From Moringa oleifera (Eukaryota; Streptophyta; Magnoliopsida; Brassicales; Moringaceae), in the NCBI GenBank assembly GCA_021397835.1, contig JAJFZO010000034.1, positions 2,668,501 through 2,732,500 of the forward strand: a stretch of 64,000 bases of DNA, written 5' to 3'. Below the pieces are notes generated by a model. The model was not told the origin of the DNA and made no database searches. It saw only the letters and a list, made by a program, of their open reading frames with translations. The position numbers and the translations under genes were made by a program. The first letter of the stretch is position 1. Each line of letters opens with the position of its first letter. Shown here piece after piece: positions 1-13,000 of the stretch.

Positions 1-68
1 CAGGTCAGACAAGCTTGTTAGTGCAAGTAAATCATACCAAGCATCAGACTCCCAGTCAAAGCAAAAAT
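1..68 (-). CDS. Possible internal exon of an unidentified gene, cut by the window edge
   Basis: Read on the minus strand, a plausible acceptor (AACAG) is followed by an open frame that reads FDWESDAWYDLLALTSLSDL to the window edge. The composition (acidic and aromatic, not low complexity) looks like real coding sequence. I do not recognise the family, and I found no convincing partner exon between here and the HCAR stop. It could be chance; the rest of the gene would lie left of the window. Confidence 0.3.
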
Positions 69-1790
69 CTGTTTTGTTTGATTAACATCCGAAAAAAATG
101 TATTCCCTCCTTGGAACTCTAACCCAAGTGAAAAGCATGAAAAGCAAGCATTTCAAGATCCTTTGACACAAGGTCAAAAGTTTCAGCTAGCTTCCAGACT
201 ATACTTATTTCATATTACACTATACATTCCCTACTGTGTAGCACTGGACTATGAAATGAACCTGAATGTCTCACGAGGCTCGCTTAAAAGGAGGATCTTG
301 ACAAGAAGTGGGATCCAGAAATTACAATGGACAGGAAAATAATTAATTTCCTCCACGAATGACCCAAGATTGAGCATAAGGAAAGAAAAAGGATCAGTAA
401 AGCCAGATCATATGATTAGGATGTGTCATTGTTAAATTGTGTTTTGTGTTAGCAGTCGTACAAAGAAACAAGAAACTGTAAACCCTTAAACTATTTCTCT
501 CCAAATTAAAAATGCAGTACAAGATCTCAGCATAACACAATATAATAGCAAAAAGAAGGTGCTGTAACTCGTAATTTTCAATAGTAATAGGCTCTTCATA
601 TCCAAGCACAGTACAAACGAGTTCAGCATACTTCTGTACAACACAACATTCAGGATGTTTATTTTCTCCCTTGCTGTACAATGAGATCATCAGCCACATT
701 CAGTAACTTGTAAATAAATTTGCAATGCATAGAATGCATCTTAGTGTTATTCTCTGAAATCTTACATTAAAATGAGAACAAGAAAATGAAATTATTGTTC
801 TCTATCTATTTTGTCCACACTTCTCCTTTTAATTTCACCTTAACATAGTGCACTGAAGCAACCAATGAAGATGGAACTAGACAACACAACAGTTGGGCAA
901 TTTTCAAGCTTAAGCTGTTTCAAGCACCAGTTAAATAACAGCTTCATAAAACCATGCACAGTAAATGAACCCTCATCAACAAGTGAGTTGGTTCTCCAAG
1001 AAACTGAGTGGAAGACTATACAATCTAGAGCAAAACAACTTTTTTCCAGGGCATATAAGCATCTCTTTTTCAGGAAAAAAAATTATGTAGTAACTTAAAA
1101 GGATGCTAAAGAAACATCTAAAAATGAATTTGATGGCAAGGGTATTTATGAGATCTTCCAGCGGACACTAACTCCATCATCTACCACTAGGCATAAATAA
1201 GTCCATTGTAAGCATTTAAACTGGTCCACCAACTTAACCAATATTCCAGTCAACCTTTCAACAAATGCCCTACAACTTCAAATACAACGAAGCAAAAAGA
1301 CAGTCATAAGAGACTTTCTGTTAGAATTCAACAAGCAACTTACAAAAGAGGAGCAAAAAATTAAATTGATTGAATGATTTACAGTGAATTCTGAAAACGT
1401 ACAAGTCTCACTGTGGCCCATAAAATTGTCACAAGTCAGTATATTACACGTTGAACTAAAGGTCACATGCTAGTCTTTATTTCTCCACAGCTGACCGAAT
1501 GTCCAACCATTCAAAAATGATGCAACAGAAGGTTGTACTTGAATATATAAGTAACTTATTTAAAAATGATAGCATAAAAGTTACAATTACCAATTTCAGA
1601 GGTCAATAAAAGCAGATTTTATTATACACAAATATATCAAGAATTCAGCATTACGTTTCCTAATTACATACAGTAGTCTTTCAAAATTCAAAGTTGCACA
1701 AACAAGAATACCACAGAAAGCATACAAGTACAAAAGTTCAGATATATGAAAAGCTCATCAACATTGCCAGGAATTTTTTATTCTGGACAG
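69..1790. other. Intergenic; includes the presumed HCAR 3' UTR
   Basis: No supported gene. The right-hand few hundred bases should hold the HCAR 3' untranslated region, since HCAR is read leftwards and stops at 1791. Short open frames here (for example 394-699 minus and 865-1098 plus) show no recognisable domain and are not called. Confidence 0.5.
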
Positions 1791-4700
1791 TCACTTTCCA
1801 GAAAGCATTTGATCGATTTGGCCATTCTTGTTGTACATATCAACAATCTTCTTGGCATAAGAAGGCATGTGCCTATCAGCTCTGTGCAAATTTCAGTTTT
1901 CAAGATTAAAAGCAACTCATTGCCTTGCAATAAAAGCATTTTTTGATTTCGATGTACCTTTGTTTTCCCCAGGTGCGGCTCACATGCAAATAGTTCCTGA
2001 TGGTGTGGTACTCCAAAGAATAACGGGCAAATTCGAGACCTTTAGGGCCAATCTGAATCAAACAACCAAGCAAAAAATAAGTATCTCCATATTTATTTCT
2101 TATTTGCTAAATGCTCTTTCAGAAGATCTTACCAAGTTCAGTAGAAAAGCTATCAAATTCCCGATAAATTTTGGTGCTGGCTTAGAAGGACCCCTCCCTA
2201 GTGCAAATAAAAGGCATAAAAAAGAAGAGTCAAAGCAATATAAAACTGTTTGATGGCATAGAATCACTTGAAAATTCTGTTACTTTACATCCAGAATCCA
2301 AAAACCTAAGGAAAATCTGATTTTGAATATTCACATTTGCATCAACAAGCACCGGATTTCCAGATATGATTTTTTGAAAGACAACTATGATTATCAGAAA
2401 TGCAGACTGGGTTTAGACATGCAGAACATGAGTTTGAGAAAATGTTCACAAGTCACCTAGACAGGAAGATTTTTAAGATCTCCAACCTAGTGCAAAACTA
2501 CCATGAACTTGAAACTGAACCTCTTAATGGAGGTTCCACACGATCAACGTGCACAATGTACCAGTCTCAGGCACATTAAAAAAAAACAAAATTTTCCAAT
2601 AACTACAAAGAAGGTTTGGTACATACCCAACTTAGCATCATCATCTGCCTTAACAGTCTCCATAACAAATGGTCGCCGATCACCCTGAAATCAAATATCT
2701 CTTAAGAGAAAGATCTTTCCTTCCCAATGAAATTTAAAGCAACCCACGGGATGCAGGTCAGGGTTTTACACTACTAGTTGTTGGGGAAATCTGCAAAAGG
2801 TGTTCTATCAAATTGAGCATCTCTCTTCCGCGCTCATTTCTGCAATTTCAAGTGTTGACCAAAAAAGAAAAGCAAACAATTAGTTTCCTCCATAAAACTG
2901 TTGACAACCCAAGCATCATCATGACAACAAAAAGAAATAGCTTAGAACCATGACAACTGAATACAAGAAAGGACTGGTGAGCTCTATGAAGCCAGAGCAG
3001 ATTCATTACCTCACGGTAACATACTGTGGGTGCTGTGTCATGCTGACTCCAGGATATTTTGGCACACCCATATAACCAACCACCAGATCCTGAAAAGACC
3101 AGACATGCAAGAAAGCATCACAAAATGTTGAAACACATTAGCAACTACCAAGAACCAGGAAGACATTGTCTAATTGATTCAATCAGGTAGAGAAGTTTTC
3201 CCTTTTCATTTATTTTATGTCTGGACAAGCTTCTGGATTTTGGTTCATCCTCTAGTTGATCTAACTTATGGACATACCACCCACATTCAATTTTTTTGCA
3301 CACCAAAAACCGCAAGATCCCTTCTCTCCTTCTGGGATAAAACATGGAGGAGGTAGCAGTGAACTTGCGTACTAAGATGAAAACTCACCGCTAATGCATT
3401 TGTGTAGTCAAAACAGCTGTTGAACAAAATATAAAAATAAGTTAGAAAAAGATGTGCAACAAAGGAGGAAGCTTAGAATATCATCTTATACATCATCAAA
3501 AAAAAAAAACGTCCAACAATTTTAAGGTGTCCATAAAGATTTTTTTTAAAAAAAAAACAACAACAACAGAACAAAAAGAAAGGAAGGTGGTAAGATTTAT
3601 GGCCATACACACAATGTTGGCAATGGAAAACTGTCCATAAACAATCTAGGCTCACTTAAATGTTCCCATTAAATCTTTTTCCTTTCCTCTTCACTTGCTT
3701 TCTCCGTTGTTCTTTTTCATTTATTTTCTCTTCAAACTATAAGATAACGGTCTAAATTTTAGTTTCATACTTGAAGGGTATATTATAATGTACATGTGTA
3801 ACCTTTACAACCTTGAGCTAGCTTCCCATATGGCAGCAACAGCATCAGCATAATCCATAATGTTATCTTTCTAAGAACCCAGACATTTCATATCTAATGC
3901 TTTATTAAAAGGAAAGCAATTACATGCACAGAACCCTTCAAAAGTGAAATCAACTGAACCATATCCGAAAGATTCAGAGGTTTTGCTTCTTCCTTCATAA
4001 ACCCTCCTGTCAACTGCCCAACAACAAATTAGATTCCCTGGTCAATTGTTCTACTGTTAAGTGCACTTTCACTTTCCATTATACTTGTTTAACATCCCAC
4101 ACAACACAAATCCCTATTCAAGGATTCATAATGAACTGCCAAGTATAATTCTGTGATAAAACTGAACTTCAAATTATAGTGATGAAGAAAAACGAACCTA
4201 ATAATGCTTTTTTTCTCAAAGACAAGAAGTTTCTCCAATTCTAATTTGAACCTCAAGTACACCCAAAACTTTCCTGGTCTATGACAATGATTGCTGACTC
4301 CACAAAACAAGCCAAGTAACTAAAATCTTTGTTTCCACTATCCTTAAATTTTAGCATCTCTCACTAGCGCATCCAAGTTCTCATCTCTAAACTTCAAAAC
4401 AAGAAAATGGTTCTTAGGCACAGACAAATCATCTGGTTTGTCAAAAAATTTCATCAGGATAGTTATATTGCAAATCAGAACAGGGAAGAAGATAAACAGA
4501 TGCTGATGATAATGATCTTAATCAAACTACATCTACAACTCTCCAATAACCTGAGCATTAATAGTTGGTTGCTTGACTGTATTCATTTATTAAAGAATGC
4601 TAAATCATACAGGAAAAAGGTGCCAAGATATACCTATAGCAAGATGGAGCGATAACATCAACTAACTCATTTGCTGGTAGACAGAAATAAGGAACCTGCT

Positions 4701-7700
4701 TTAGTTAAAATTTGCAAATGGATGAAGCTGCATGGTTGCAAGACCTAGACAACATTGAAAGTACAGACACTGTATTACCTCTTCAATATGGCCATCCAAG
4801 TGCTTTAGGTGGACCTAAAAGAGGATATGGTAAACACAGACCATATAAGAAAATGATCAACTAGATATCCTGCTTCTTTAAATCAAAAGTAAATATTATG
4901 AAAACATTTAGATTGATACTCATATTTACAAAGATATTTTACTTTAAGGGGATAAATGATAATGAGGTACCAGCCTTGATAAGATAATATATAACACACA
5001 GCTATATGGGTTGATTATCATATGTTACTTAAATCTATCATTAAATGGAATATTTTCTACTTCTTCTACTGCACTATCAGATATGAGGTTGATTGAACAC
5101 CAACATTTACTCAGAAAGTAATTGGCAATTGCCAGATATATGAGAAGAAATATCAAAGGCCTGCATGATTTCAGCCCATTACAGGTTGCAGAAACAGCTT
5201 CAGAATGCAGGCGGCTAACTTCACATCAAGAAAAAAAAAAAAAAAGTGCCATATGTTGCAACCTCAAGGCACATGAACCTGAGCTCACATGTGCTCTTGC
5301 AGACTTATGGATGTCGAGACATTGCTATTCATGAAAAAGTTCTGCTAACAGATTGCAGTTCTTCATTATATGTTCAATTTAGAACCAAAATGCTAAGCAG
5401 GCTGAAAGAGTGAACCACTACCAACCTTGTAATCTTGCATAAACTCATAATGAAGAACTGTATCCGGCTCACTACTTGCAGCTTTTAGAAACTTATCCAG
5501 CCCTTCCCGTGTTCCATTATCCACTGTTTGTTTAATCAGAAACAAAGAGATCATATTAGTATACACTCAGCACCAAGGGGTGCTGCCCTGTACAGTTGGT
5601 TAATTAGTTAGGTAAGAGTTCTAAGAACTCCACTAAGTCTACCCCATTCACTCCATATTTACCCGTCACCCAAAAGTTCACTAACAGCCCCATGATCCAT
5701 TATCCAATGTTGAGGAAGAGTGTAAGTAATAATTAGGAACATGTGTTAAGCATTTCCAGTTATTAGCATTTCAAGATAGACATTGCATTCAAGACCTGAT
5801 GAACCACTTATTAGGGCTTCAAACACAAATCATACAACATCGTCACAGTCCAAGTGTCTAACCTTTTCTGAACCACAAACATCAAGGTAATTATGGCATG
5901 GCTATGTAGAAAAGATCTTAGCTAGTTCTAGTTTTGTAAACTCCCATTTCCCCTTCCCTTTTCTAAATTAATATAATACTACTTCAGACAACAAGTTCAA
6001 TTCTCCATCAATTACATTTGCAATTGGGTAAAACTCACGTCTAATGCAATCTAATCTATACCACTTAGAAAGGTCAAATAAATAGTCAGTGAACTAGATA
6101 TAAAGCTGCTTACCACAATTGGTGCCTAGTACATAAAGCTTGTCCAGATTCAAATATTGCTCCACAGATCTTAATGCTGCAGTTCAACAAATCACTCTGC
6201 ATTACAGTAGTACAAGTCACATCAAAGAAAAGGATTTCAACTGGGGACTACTGAAGCATTTACTCGATCATACCTTGCACTTGGCAACCCACACCACAGA
6301 AAAGAAGACGCTTTACACCAGCAGCCTGTTGTATGGATATATGATTACTTTGTCTCCGTGATCATTTAAAGTAACTAAAAGTTGCTGCTCTTTGGTATAC
6401 AATAGAAAATACCTAAAAGAAGCCAGCAGATTTTACAAATACAAGCAGAGACTACTGAGCAGAAACCATAAGAAGAATTTCACTAATGTTGCGGTTAGCA
6501 AATGCATTAATTTATTGCTTAATCTTCTACTGTTTTCTCCGGATACACCAACTTCTGACCAGTTGCCCCATTTTCATTGTGCCCTAAAATGTCAATTTCA
6601 CACAAACTAAGACACTTCCACAGCATTTCTCTTTGATGCTCAAGCATAATAATTCAGAAATTTGTTTCCAAGTGTTGCATTAATGACCAAATGCATCATA
6701 TGACCAAATAAGCATATTATAGTTTCCTGAAAGTAGTAAAATACTTCTACAAGCGCAAGAGTGTTAAGATTAGGCGATAATGTCGGCTTGACACCTTTAG
6801 CAGCTAAAACTTCAGCAGGTGTCCTGTTGGCAATGAGTAAAAACAATGTAAGAGGAAAAAAGATTATTGATTCTAGATGAAAGAATCAGTAAACAAACAA
6901 AATCAGAAATGCAGCCAGTAAAGCTCTTCGAGGCGAGAACATTGTTTAACCAACAAAACTAAATAGTTGCAAACCTTGCTAGTACAGGTCTTGGAGCAAA
7001 TCTATCGTCAGGGTCACTGTTAAAATTGATAAGACCACGAAAAAACAGCTCATAAGAACTTCATTAGAATATATAACACTATTTCCAATACATCATTGTC
7101 TACGGTAATCACATGTTCCTACCTTTGTACACAAATGACAGCCTCAACCATGCTTGATTTTAGCATCTCAATCGCAATAGTTGTCACTATACCTGTCCAC
7201 TGAGCTCCTGCATAGAAGAAATGATACATTAAAGAGAAACTAAGATGCATAACATTAGCCCTCAAATGCCAAAAGAAGAATATCACCTACTTCAAAAGAA
7301 GAACAGCTTGCCAAAGGCACGGAAAAAGTCTTCACGGTACTTTAGGTTCAAAAAAGTATCTGAAGAGCTATTCATATAATTGAAGTTTCTAAAAGAGGCC
7401 TATCAAGTTTCAAAAAAAGGAAGATAATATGACAGTCCAAGGGAAATACAGAAGATGCCTCTTACTGTAATTAAGGATATACAAATTTGGTTTCTACAAC
7501 TTTGGGTCACAAGGGAATCTTTTGTAAATGAGTGGATTTTCTAGAGTTATGCAAATCCCCACTTTGCTGCAGCTAATTATACATGTATAAAACCCTTTGA
7601 TGCTATTTGTATTTAATATAAATATATATTACTTTGTTCTAATAAAAAACATTCAAGAAGACAGAATTGAAAAACATATAATTTTTCTGATTTAAGTGTA

Positions 7701-8933
7701 ACCCTCCACTAGCAATTTGAAAACGAATGACGATTCTATATTTATTAAATTCAATTGGTGGCAAACATACAATGCAGCAATAATCATCAATAGATAGGTA
7801 GGAACTCTTCAACGGTTTAGATCAATTGAGATACATATTTTACAATCTGAGTTTGCTTTCAAGTAGTGAACATAGATGAACTTAAGCTATACTAACTAGT
7901 AAAATTATTTTCTGTGAGACTTGACTGAACTGACTGAGCTTGCTAGAGAAATTGCATGCTAACAAACAGAAAAGATAGGACAACATAACATGAAAGAATG
8001 TGCACAGTAATTTCTCTGAACCAGAAATTAATACCTTCCACAGGATTGACTTTACGGGCATACAACAGCTCGTCATGGACCCCTAAGTGCATCTCATCCA
8101 AAGAATCTGCTTTTCTCCCTCTTCCATGGACAACAGGTTCCAAGCTCTAACAAGAAAATAGTTTAAAAGATCTTTACTTGGAAAAATAAAGGGAGAATGC
8201 CTTCAAGAAGCTACGTGATCTTAAAGTAGAAAATCTAAATTTGAACAGAACTATATATCAAGAATATCTGAATATGAAATTGATACAGTGGGTTTGACAA
8301 ATACAACAGTATCTGTGGTATAATGATAATATTATCCTCTTTTATCAAAATGTACAAATAAGTGTTTTAAGGCCATAACTCGGAATGTCAAAGTCATCAA
8401 ATCATGATCGTCTTAGCCAATTAGCATTTTCCACTCTCCATGTACAATTTACATTTCAAGCAAATTCCAAGTTCAACACACACTAAACAACAGCCAAAGA
8501 GTGAATATTTGAGAGAAACAAGATAAAATCAACAACTTACTTCAATCCTGGACATTCCGTCTCCTAAGAAAGCACAAGCGTTCTTCACATGGGCAACGTA
8601 GTAAGTGTCACATAACCCGCAACGGCTACTCCCCCGCCAAACAAAAAAAATTCAGAGAAACTTAAGAAACAATTAAAAGATAACTCAAAAATAAATAAAA
8701 TAAAGCATAATTCACAGAAACGAAAACATGGATATTAAAAGAAAAGAGGAACCTGCAATGATCTTTGGCTGGATAGGTTCCTCCTGGTGGTATGGCTCTC
8801 GACCGTTCTCTCCAGTCCTCCCTCAGCCTCACTGTCTTGATTGAGTCCGAGTTGGTGTCTATTCCCGTTAACCACAAGAATTCAAGTTATACAAAGCTAG
8901 AAATACGTATGTGTATGTGTATGTGTGTGTATG

Positions 8934-8976
<43 letters not shown>

Positions 8977-9082
8977 TTTGCTGGATACCTTTAGCAAAGG
9001 AAGAAGAAGAAAGAGAAGAGGAAACAGACACGACGGGGAGTGTTAGAGGCAGCGGAGATAACTTGCAGATGACTGAAGCCAT
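1791..9082 (-). CDS. HCAR: 7-hydroxymethyl chlorophyll a reductase, chloroplastic (19 exons, 466 aa)
   Basis: Plastid FrhB-family iron-sulfur flavoprotein that reduces 7-hydroxymethyl chlorophyll a to chlorophyll a with reduced ferredoxin, the second step of the chlorophyll b to a cycle. Exons in coding order: 8989-9082, 8753-8858, 8541-8625, 8035-8146, 7123-7207, 6975-7016, 6745-6823, 6274-6325, 6114-6176, 5426-5523, 4779-4814, 4634-4695, 3389-3416, 3010-3089, 2770-2839, 2627-2684, 2133-2197, 1958-2052, 1791-1881. Every junction is GT..AG and phases agree throughout (1401 nt). Residues 1-31 are rich in Ser, Leu and Val, as expected of a transit peptide. A Cys cluster (C66, C69, C72, C84 in the CSRCGLC region) fits Fe-S ligation, and GVGCQVQALRSVEQ and IGPKGLEFARYS are family hallmarks. 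The length fits the Arabidopsis enzyme. The ATG at 9082 was chosen because the leader follows directly. No defect seen. Confidence 0.95.
3389..3416 (-). other. HCAR: 28-nt micro-exon of HCAR (exon 13)
   Basis: This 28-nt exon encodes CFDYTNALA and sits between introns of 1217 nt (3417-4633) and 299 nt (3090-3388). It is needed to keep the frame and to supply a conserved Cys-containing segment. Exons 11 (36 nt) and 6 (42 nt) are also very short. Confidence 0.85.
8908..8976. repeat. Compound (TG/TA)n-(AT)n-(AG)n microsatellite in HCAR intron 1
   Basis: Alternating TG and TA units run into a long AT tract and then an AG tract. It begins about a dozen bases inside the intron from the exon 1 donor. 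Such tracts are usually length-polymorphic. Confidence 0.95.
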
Positions 9083-10088
9083 GGTAGCAGAAAGAGAGAG
9101 AAGCTACGAGCTGGCATTAATTGTGTACCACATATATGTGAGCTCTGGGCTCCAACAGGATTACAGGTTTGGCGTATATGAAAAGAGAGTCCGGTAATTT
9201 TTCTGGCACATATACCTATATTTGCCCTCCTTACAATTTCTAGGTTAGAGAAAAGCTTGCTGACTGAGTAAAATCAAAATTTTATGCATTTTAGGATAAC
9301 TCCTGTATGCTAATGTTAATTATCTTATAGAACCGAATGACACTACAATAACTCCATTATGCCCCCGCAAACCAATTACAACAATAACTTGAATGAAATA
9401 ATGCTTTTCGAATTGAACAGATTAACATCCACAATGGCGTCAGTGTTATAACCACGTCCTGTTAAAATACAGGAATTATTTGAACAGTGTCCATAAAATA
9501 CAGGATGCAACCAAGCCCTCTTGCTGCTAACCGGTCATCTCAGAGATTAGAAGAATAACTAACTGCTCTTCCATTTTTCATCACTTTTGACTTAAAAAAA
9601 CTGGCATGCAAGGCAATGCTCACACAGCAAAACATTGTGAAACCAAACTTGAGGAGGAAAAACATCAAATGGCAATACAATATTTGTTCAATATCTAGAC
9701 CATAAGAGCTAAACAGTGGCTGTGAATACAACAAATATTAAAGCAACAAATGCACCTCATAAGTTGCCATACCAATCTCCAATTCCTCTTAAATATGGAT
9801 CAAACATCCCATCAAAATTTGATAGCCAAACATCAACAGAAGCAAGGGGCTTTATTTCCTTCATTTCAAGAAATAACATTGAATTTAGCAATCAATGGGA
9901 CCACCTCTCCCAACAAGCTCATTTTCTTCTATCGAAAAACAAAGAATATACTCTATAATTGACTCAATGTACATATTACTGCCTCTTAGTATCACCAAAA
10001 CAAGTGGGTGGAGGGGAATGGAAGCGCATCGTGGACCTCAGAAGCTACCAACTTGCATACCAATAAACCGGCAATCCTGATAGACAAA
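9083..10088. other. HCAR promoter region and BLI 3' flank
   Basis: This is the gap between the HCAR start and the BLI stop, which are head to tail on the minus strand. It should contain the HCAR 5' UTR and promoter (left) and the BLI 3' UTR (right). Open frames at 9540-9734 and 9716-10080 overlap in several frames, lack domains and are not called. Confidence 0.5.
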
Positions 10089-13000
10089 TCAAAGAAGCTT
10101 GCTGGTTCTTCGTCTTGATGGCCCTCCAGGGAAGAGCTTCATAAGCCATCCCAAAACCCTTTCCACCACCTAACAAGAAAAATTAAAAATCAATAAACAT
10201 CAGTTTGTTGGCAATCTCCATTCAGCAGATACAAATTTATCGTGATGCACTTATCTATACCCTTCAATTTGTATCTGATTTATAACTTCTATAAATTGGA
10301 CTTGAATACAAATTCCTTGGCAACAACACATATCCCTCTTAAAGTCTAGCATTAACAACGAGAGACAATTGTATCTCTATCATATACCAAAAGATCTTGT
10401 CTCCAAAGATCGTTTTGGGTTAACAGTGTCAAGGCAATCATACGAATAGGTGAAGCTTTATCCCCCACATGAATCAACTGTTGAGGGACAGGGCAAGACC
10501 ACATTCATGGTGGTTGCTTTCCCTCATGGTCAATCCTAATAAAATTTGAAACCATTTAGGGTTGGAACAGCGAGAGAAGTATTTATGTGAGTGTGAACAT
10601 GTGTGAAGGAGAGAGAGAGAGGACCTCATCACCCTCATCCGCATATGCAGTATCATCATGCATGGCATGAGGATCAGGTTGTCTTGCCAAAATATTATCA
10701 CTCGCCATATTTTGAGCTGTTAGAAGCTCCAACCTCTGAGTTTGGGCTTCCAGTTTTCTGGACAACTCCTTGTTCAACTCCTTTGTTCATGAGACAAACC
10801 AAATAAGAATTTGACAGGCAAAACAGCATAACGAGAATTTAAGGGAACAGGAAAAAAAAAAAGCACAGAACAAGCATAGACAAGATAGCAAGTAACGCAG
10901 TCATATTGTTTTACCAAGGAAAAAGCCCATAATAGAGCCACAGAAGTCAATGATAAATCACCAAGCTAAACCAAAAAACGAGACCAGGAATAGCTGAATT
11001 TAGCAGATAATTAAAACAAGAGTTGTCTTTTCCTTATAAACATAATACTGTAAGTCATAAATGGAGGATGAGGATCCATCAAATGTGCTTGCACATACGG
11101 AGACATGCAGACAAAAAGAGGCATGCTTACGGACACACACCTACTAGGCCACACATCAATTTACACATATTAACACCTTCAGAATGCACCAAATATTTTT
11201 CATTTTCAATCTTTTTAACATGCCAATTAACCATGTCTGGCGATCTGAGAATTTTGACATGAGAATATGCCAATTAATCTGCCCAGAACTGGTATCACGT
11301 CCATCTTGCAGACTCTCATCACCAAACAGAGTAATGTCAAGCATGCAACAATACAAGACGCAAATCTATTATAAAAGTCAACCTTCCTCTGATATATAAC
11401 ACACCCCTGGTTTCAGAAAACATGTAAATTATTAAAGTAAGCATATGTTTCTTTGGTTCCAAATATGTCCTTTTGTCCACTAGACTAGTTTTCTAAGAGC
11501 ATAACCTCAAGCCCGCCAATCAAGGGATTCTAGCAAATCTGTCTGTTGAGGAGAGCAAAGGTGTATTAAAAATCTGCTTCAGGTTAACTTACCTTCAGCT
11601 TGGCACTTTGAGATGACTCAGATGACAAAGCTTGCATCAGTTCTTCTTTCTCCACCATCAACTGCAGCCAGAAAAAAGGTTGAATAAGAATCTAGGATAT
11701 GTTAGCATTTGAAATAAACAACTTCAATATTTAATTAATGAATGACATGAGCATATGGAAATATCAAATATAAGACAGTAGATATAGAAAAATCAAAAAG
11801 ATCAATTTATAAAGAATGGGTCGGATGCTACCTCAGAGATTAGTGCATTGATATTCTGAATCATCCTCATCTGATCAGTAGGAATATTCACAGAAGAAAC
11901 TTCAAGAATTTCTTGTCCATTTTCAGGCAGCAACGGAAAGTTAGACGCGTCACTTTCTAGAACAGAAGCAGTACTACGTATTTCCTGATTGGAGCTGCCT
12001 GAGACAGTATCTGCATTTGCTGCATCAAGTTACATGTTCAGCACCCAAAAGAATCAAAAACTGCAGAAGGTTAACATCAAAGCAGCTCCTAAAGAAGAAG
12101 CCATAACAGTATTCAGTAATCCTGAGAACAATTAGTCAGGACAGCTCAATACTAGAAAATATTATGTAGACTGGAGGTTCACCCATTAATTCCTAACAAC
12201 TGAAGAAAGTAAAATAATATTTTGACTCTGGCAAGTCAAACTAGATGCTTATTTGGCAAACCTATAATACTGGGAGACTAAAGCAAGAGGGTCATCACAA
12301 AGAATTCGAATTGTCAATTAAATTGGATAAAGTACATGTCTGTATAACTCCACTAGTACTAAAAGCAGCATAGAGATATGCCCTTACCCTTTCTCAAAAA
12401 CCAACATGAGAAAGTCATATTAGAAGAAAATAAATTAGTTACTTCAATAAGGCTACAATCTTTCTAGATTGAATGTCACATTTTTAACAATAAATTCAAA
12501 CAAGGAGAAATTTTGAACCTCAATTTTCTGGAAAAAGTGACAGTAAAGTGGACGAATAAACAAAGAAATCTCAAATAAGAAGCATAAATGAACTTTGTCA
12601 TACTCAATCTGTAAGGCACCAGGGCAGACGGAGTAGGGGTCAAAAGGCCTACAGGCAACTAAAAGCTCAAAATATGTTCTTTTTTTTAATATATAATTAT
12701 ATATTAATAAAATGGCACCAAGTGGTGCCTCCCATTTACAAGTATAAGAAAGCTTTCAAGAGATAAGGAATTCAATGAATTCCACTAGTTTTTCATTTGC
12801 AATGTTCAACTCTTTGACCCAAGCTCCCAATACTCTTATCCATCTATTTCTATTAAAAATAAATAAATTTCCCTCCCATCAAAACCTCTTTTATTGCCCT
12901 CACACTCGCCAAAAAACCACCAATTAAATTTTTGAAGCCACTTTCCTTTTCTCTTTTGCCACCTGCAACCATTCCCGGCACATATCTCAACTGCCACCGA

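Noticed and set aside
394..699. 101-codon minus-strand frame
   Set aside because: No domain, no consistent splice context, Cys/Leu-rich; more likely a chance frame in the intergenic region.
8925..9197. 90-codon plus-strand open frame rich in Arg/Glu
   Set aside because: It runs through the microsatellite and is antisense to HCAR exon 1; its composition comes from the AG repeat.
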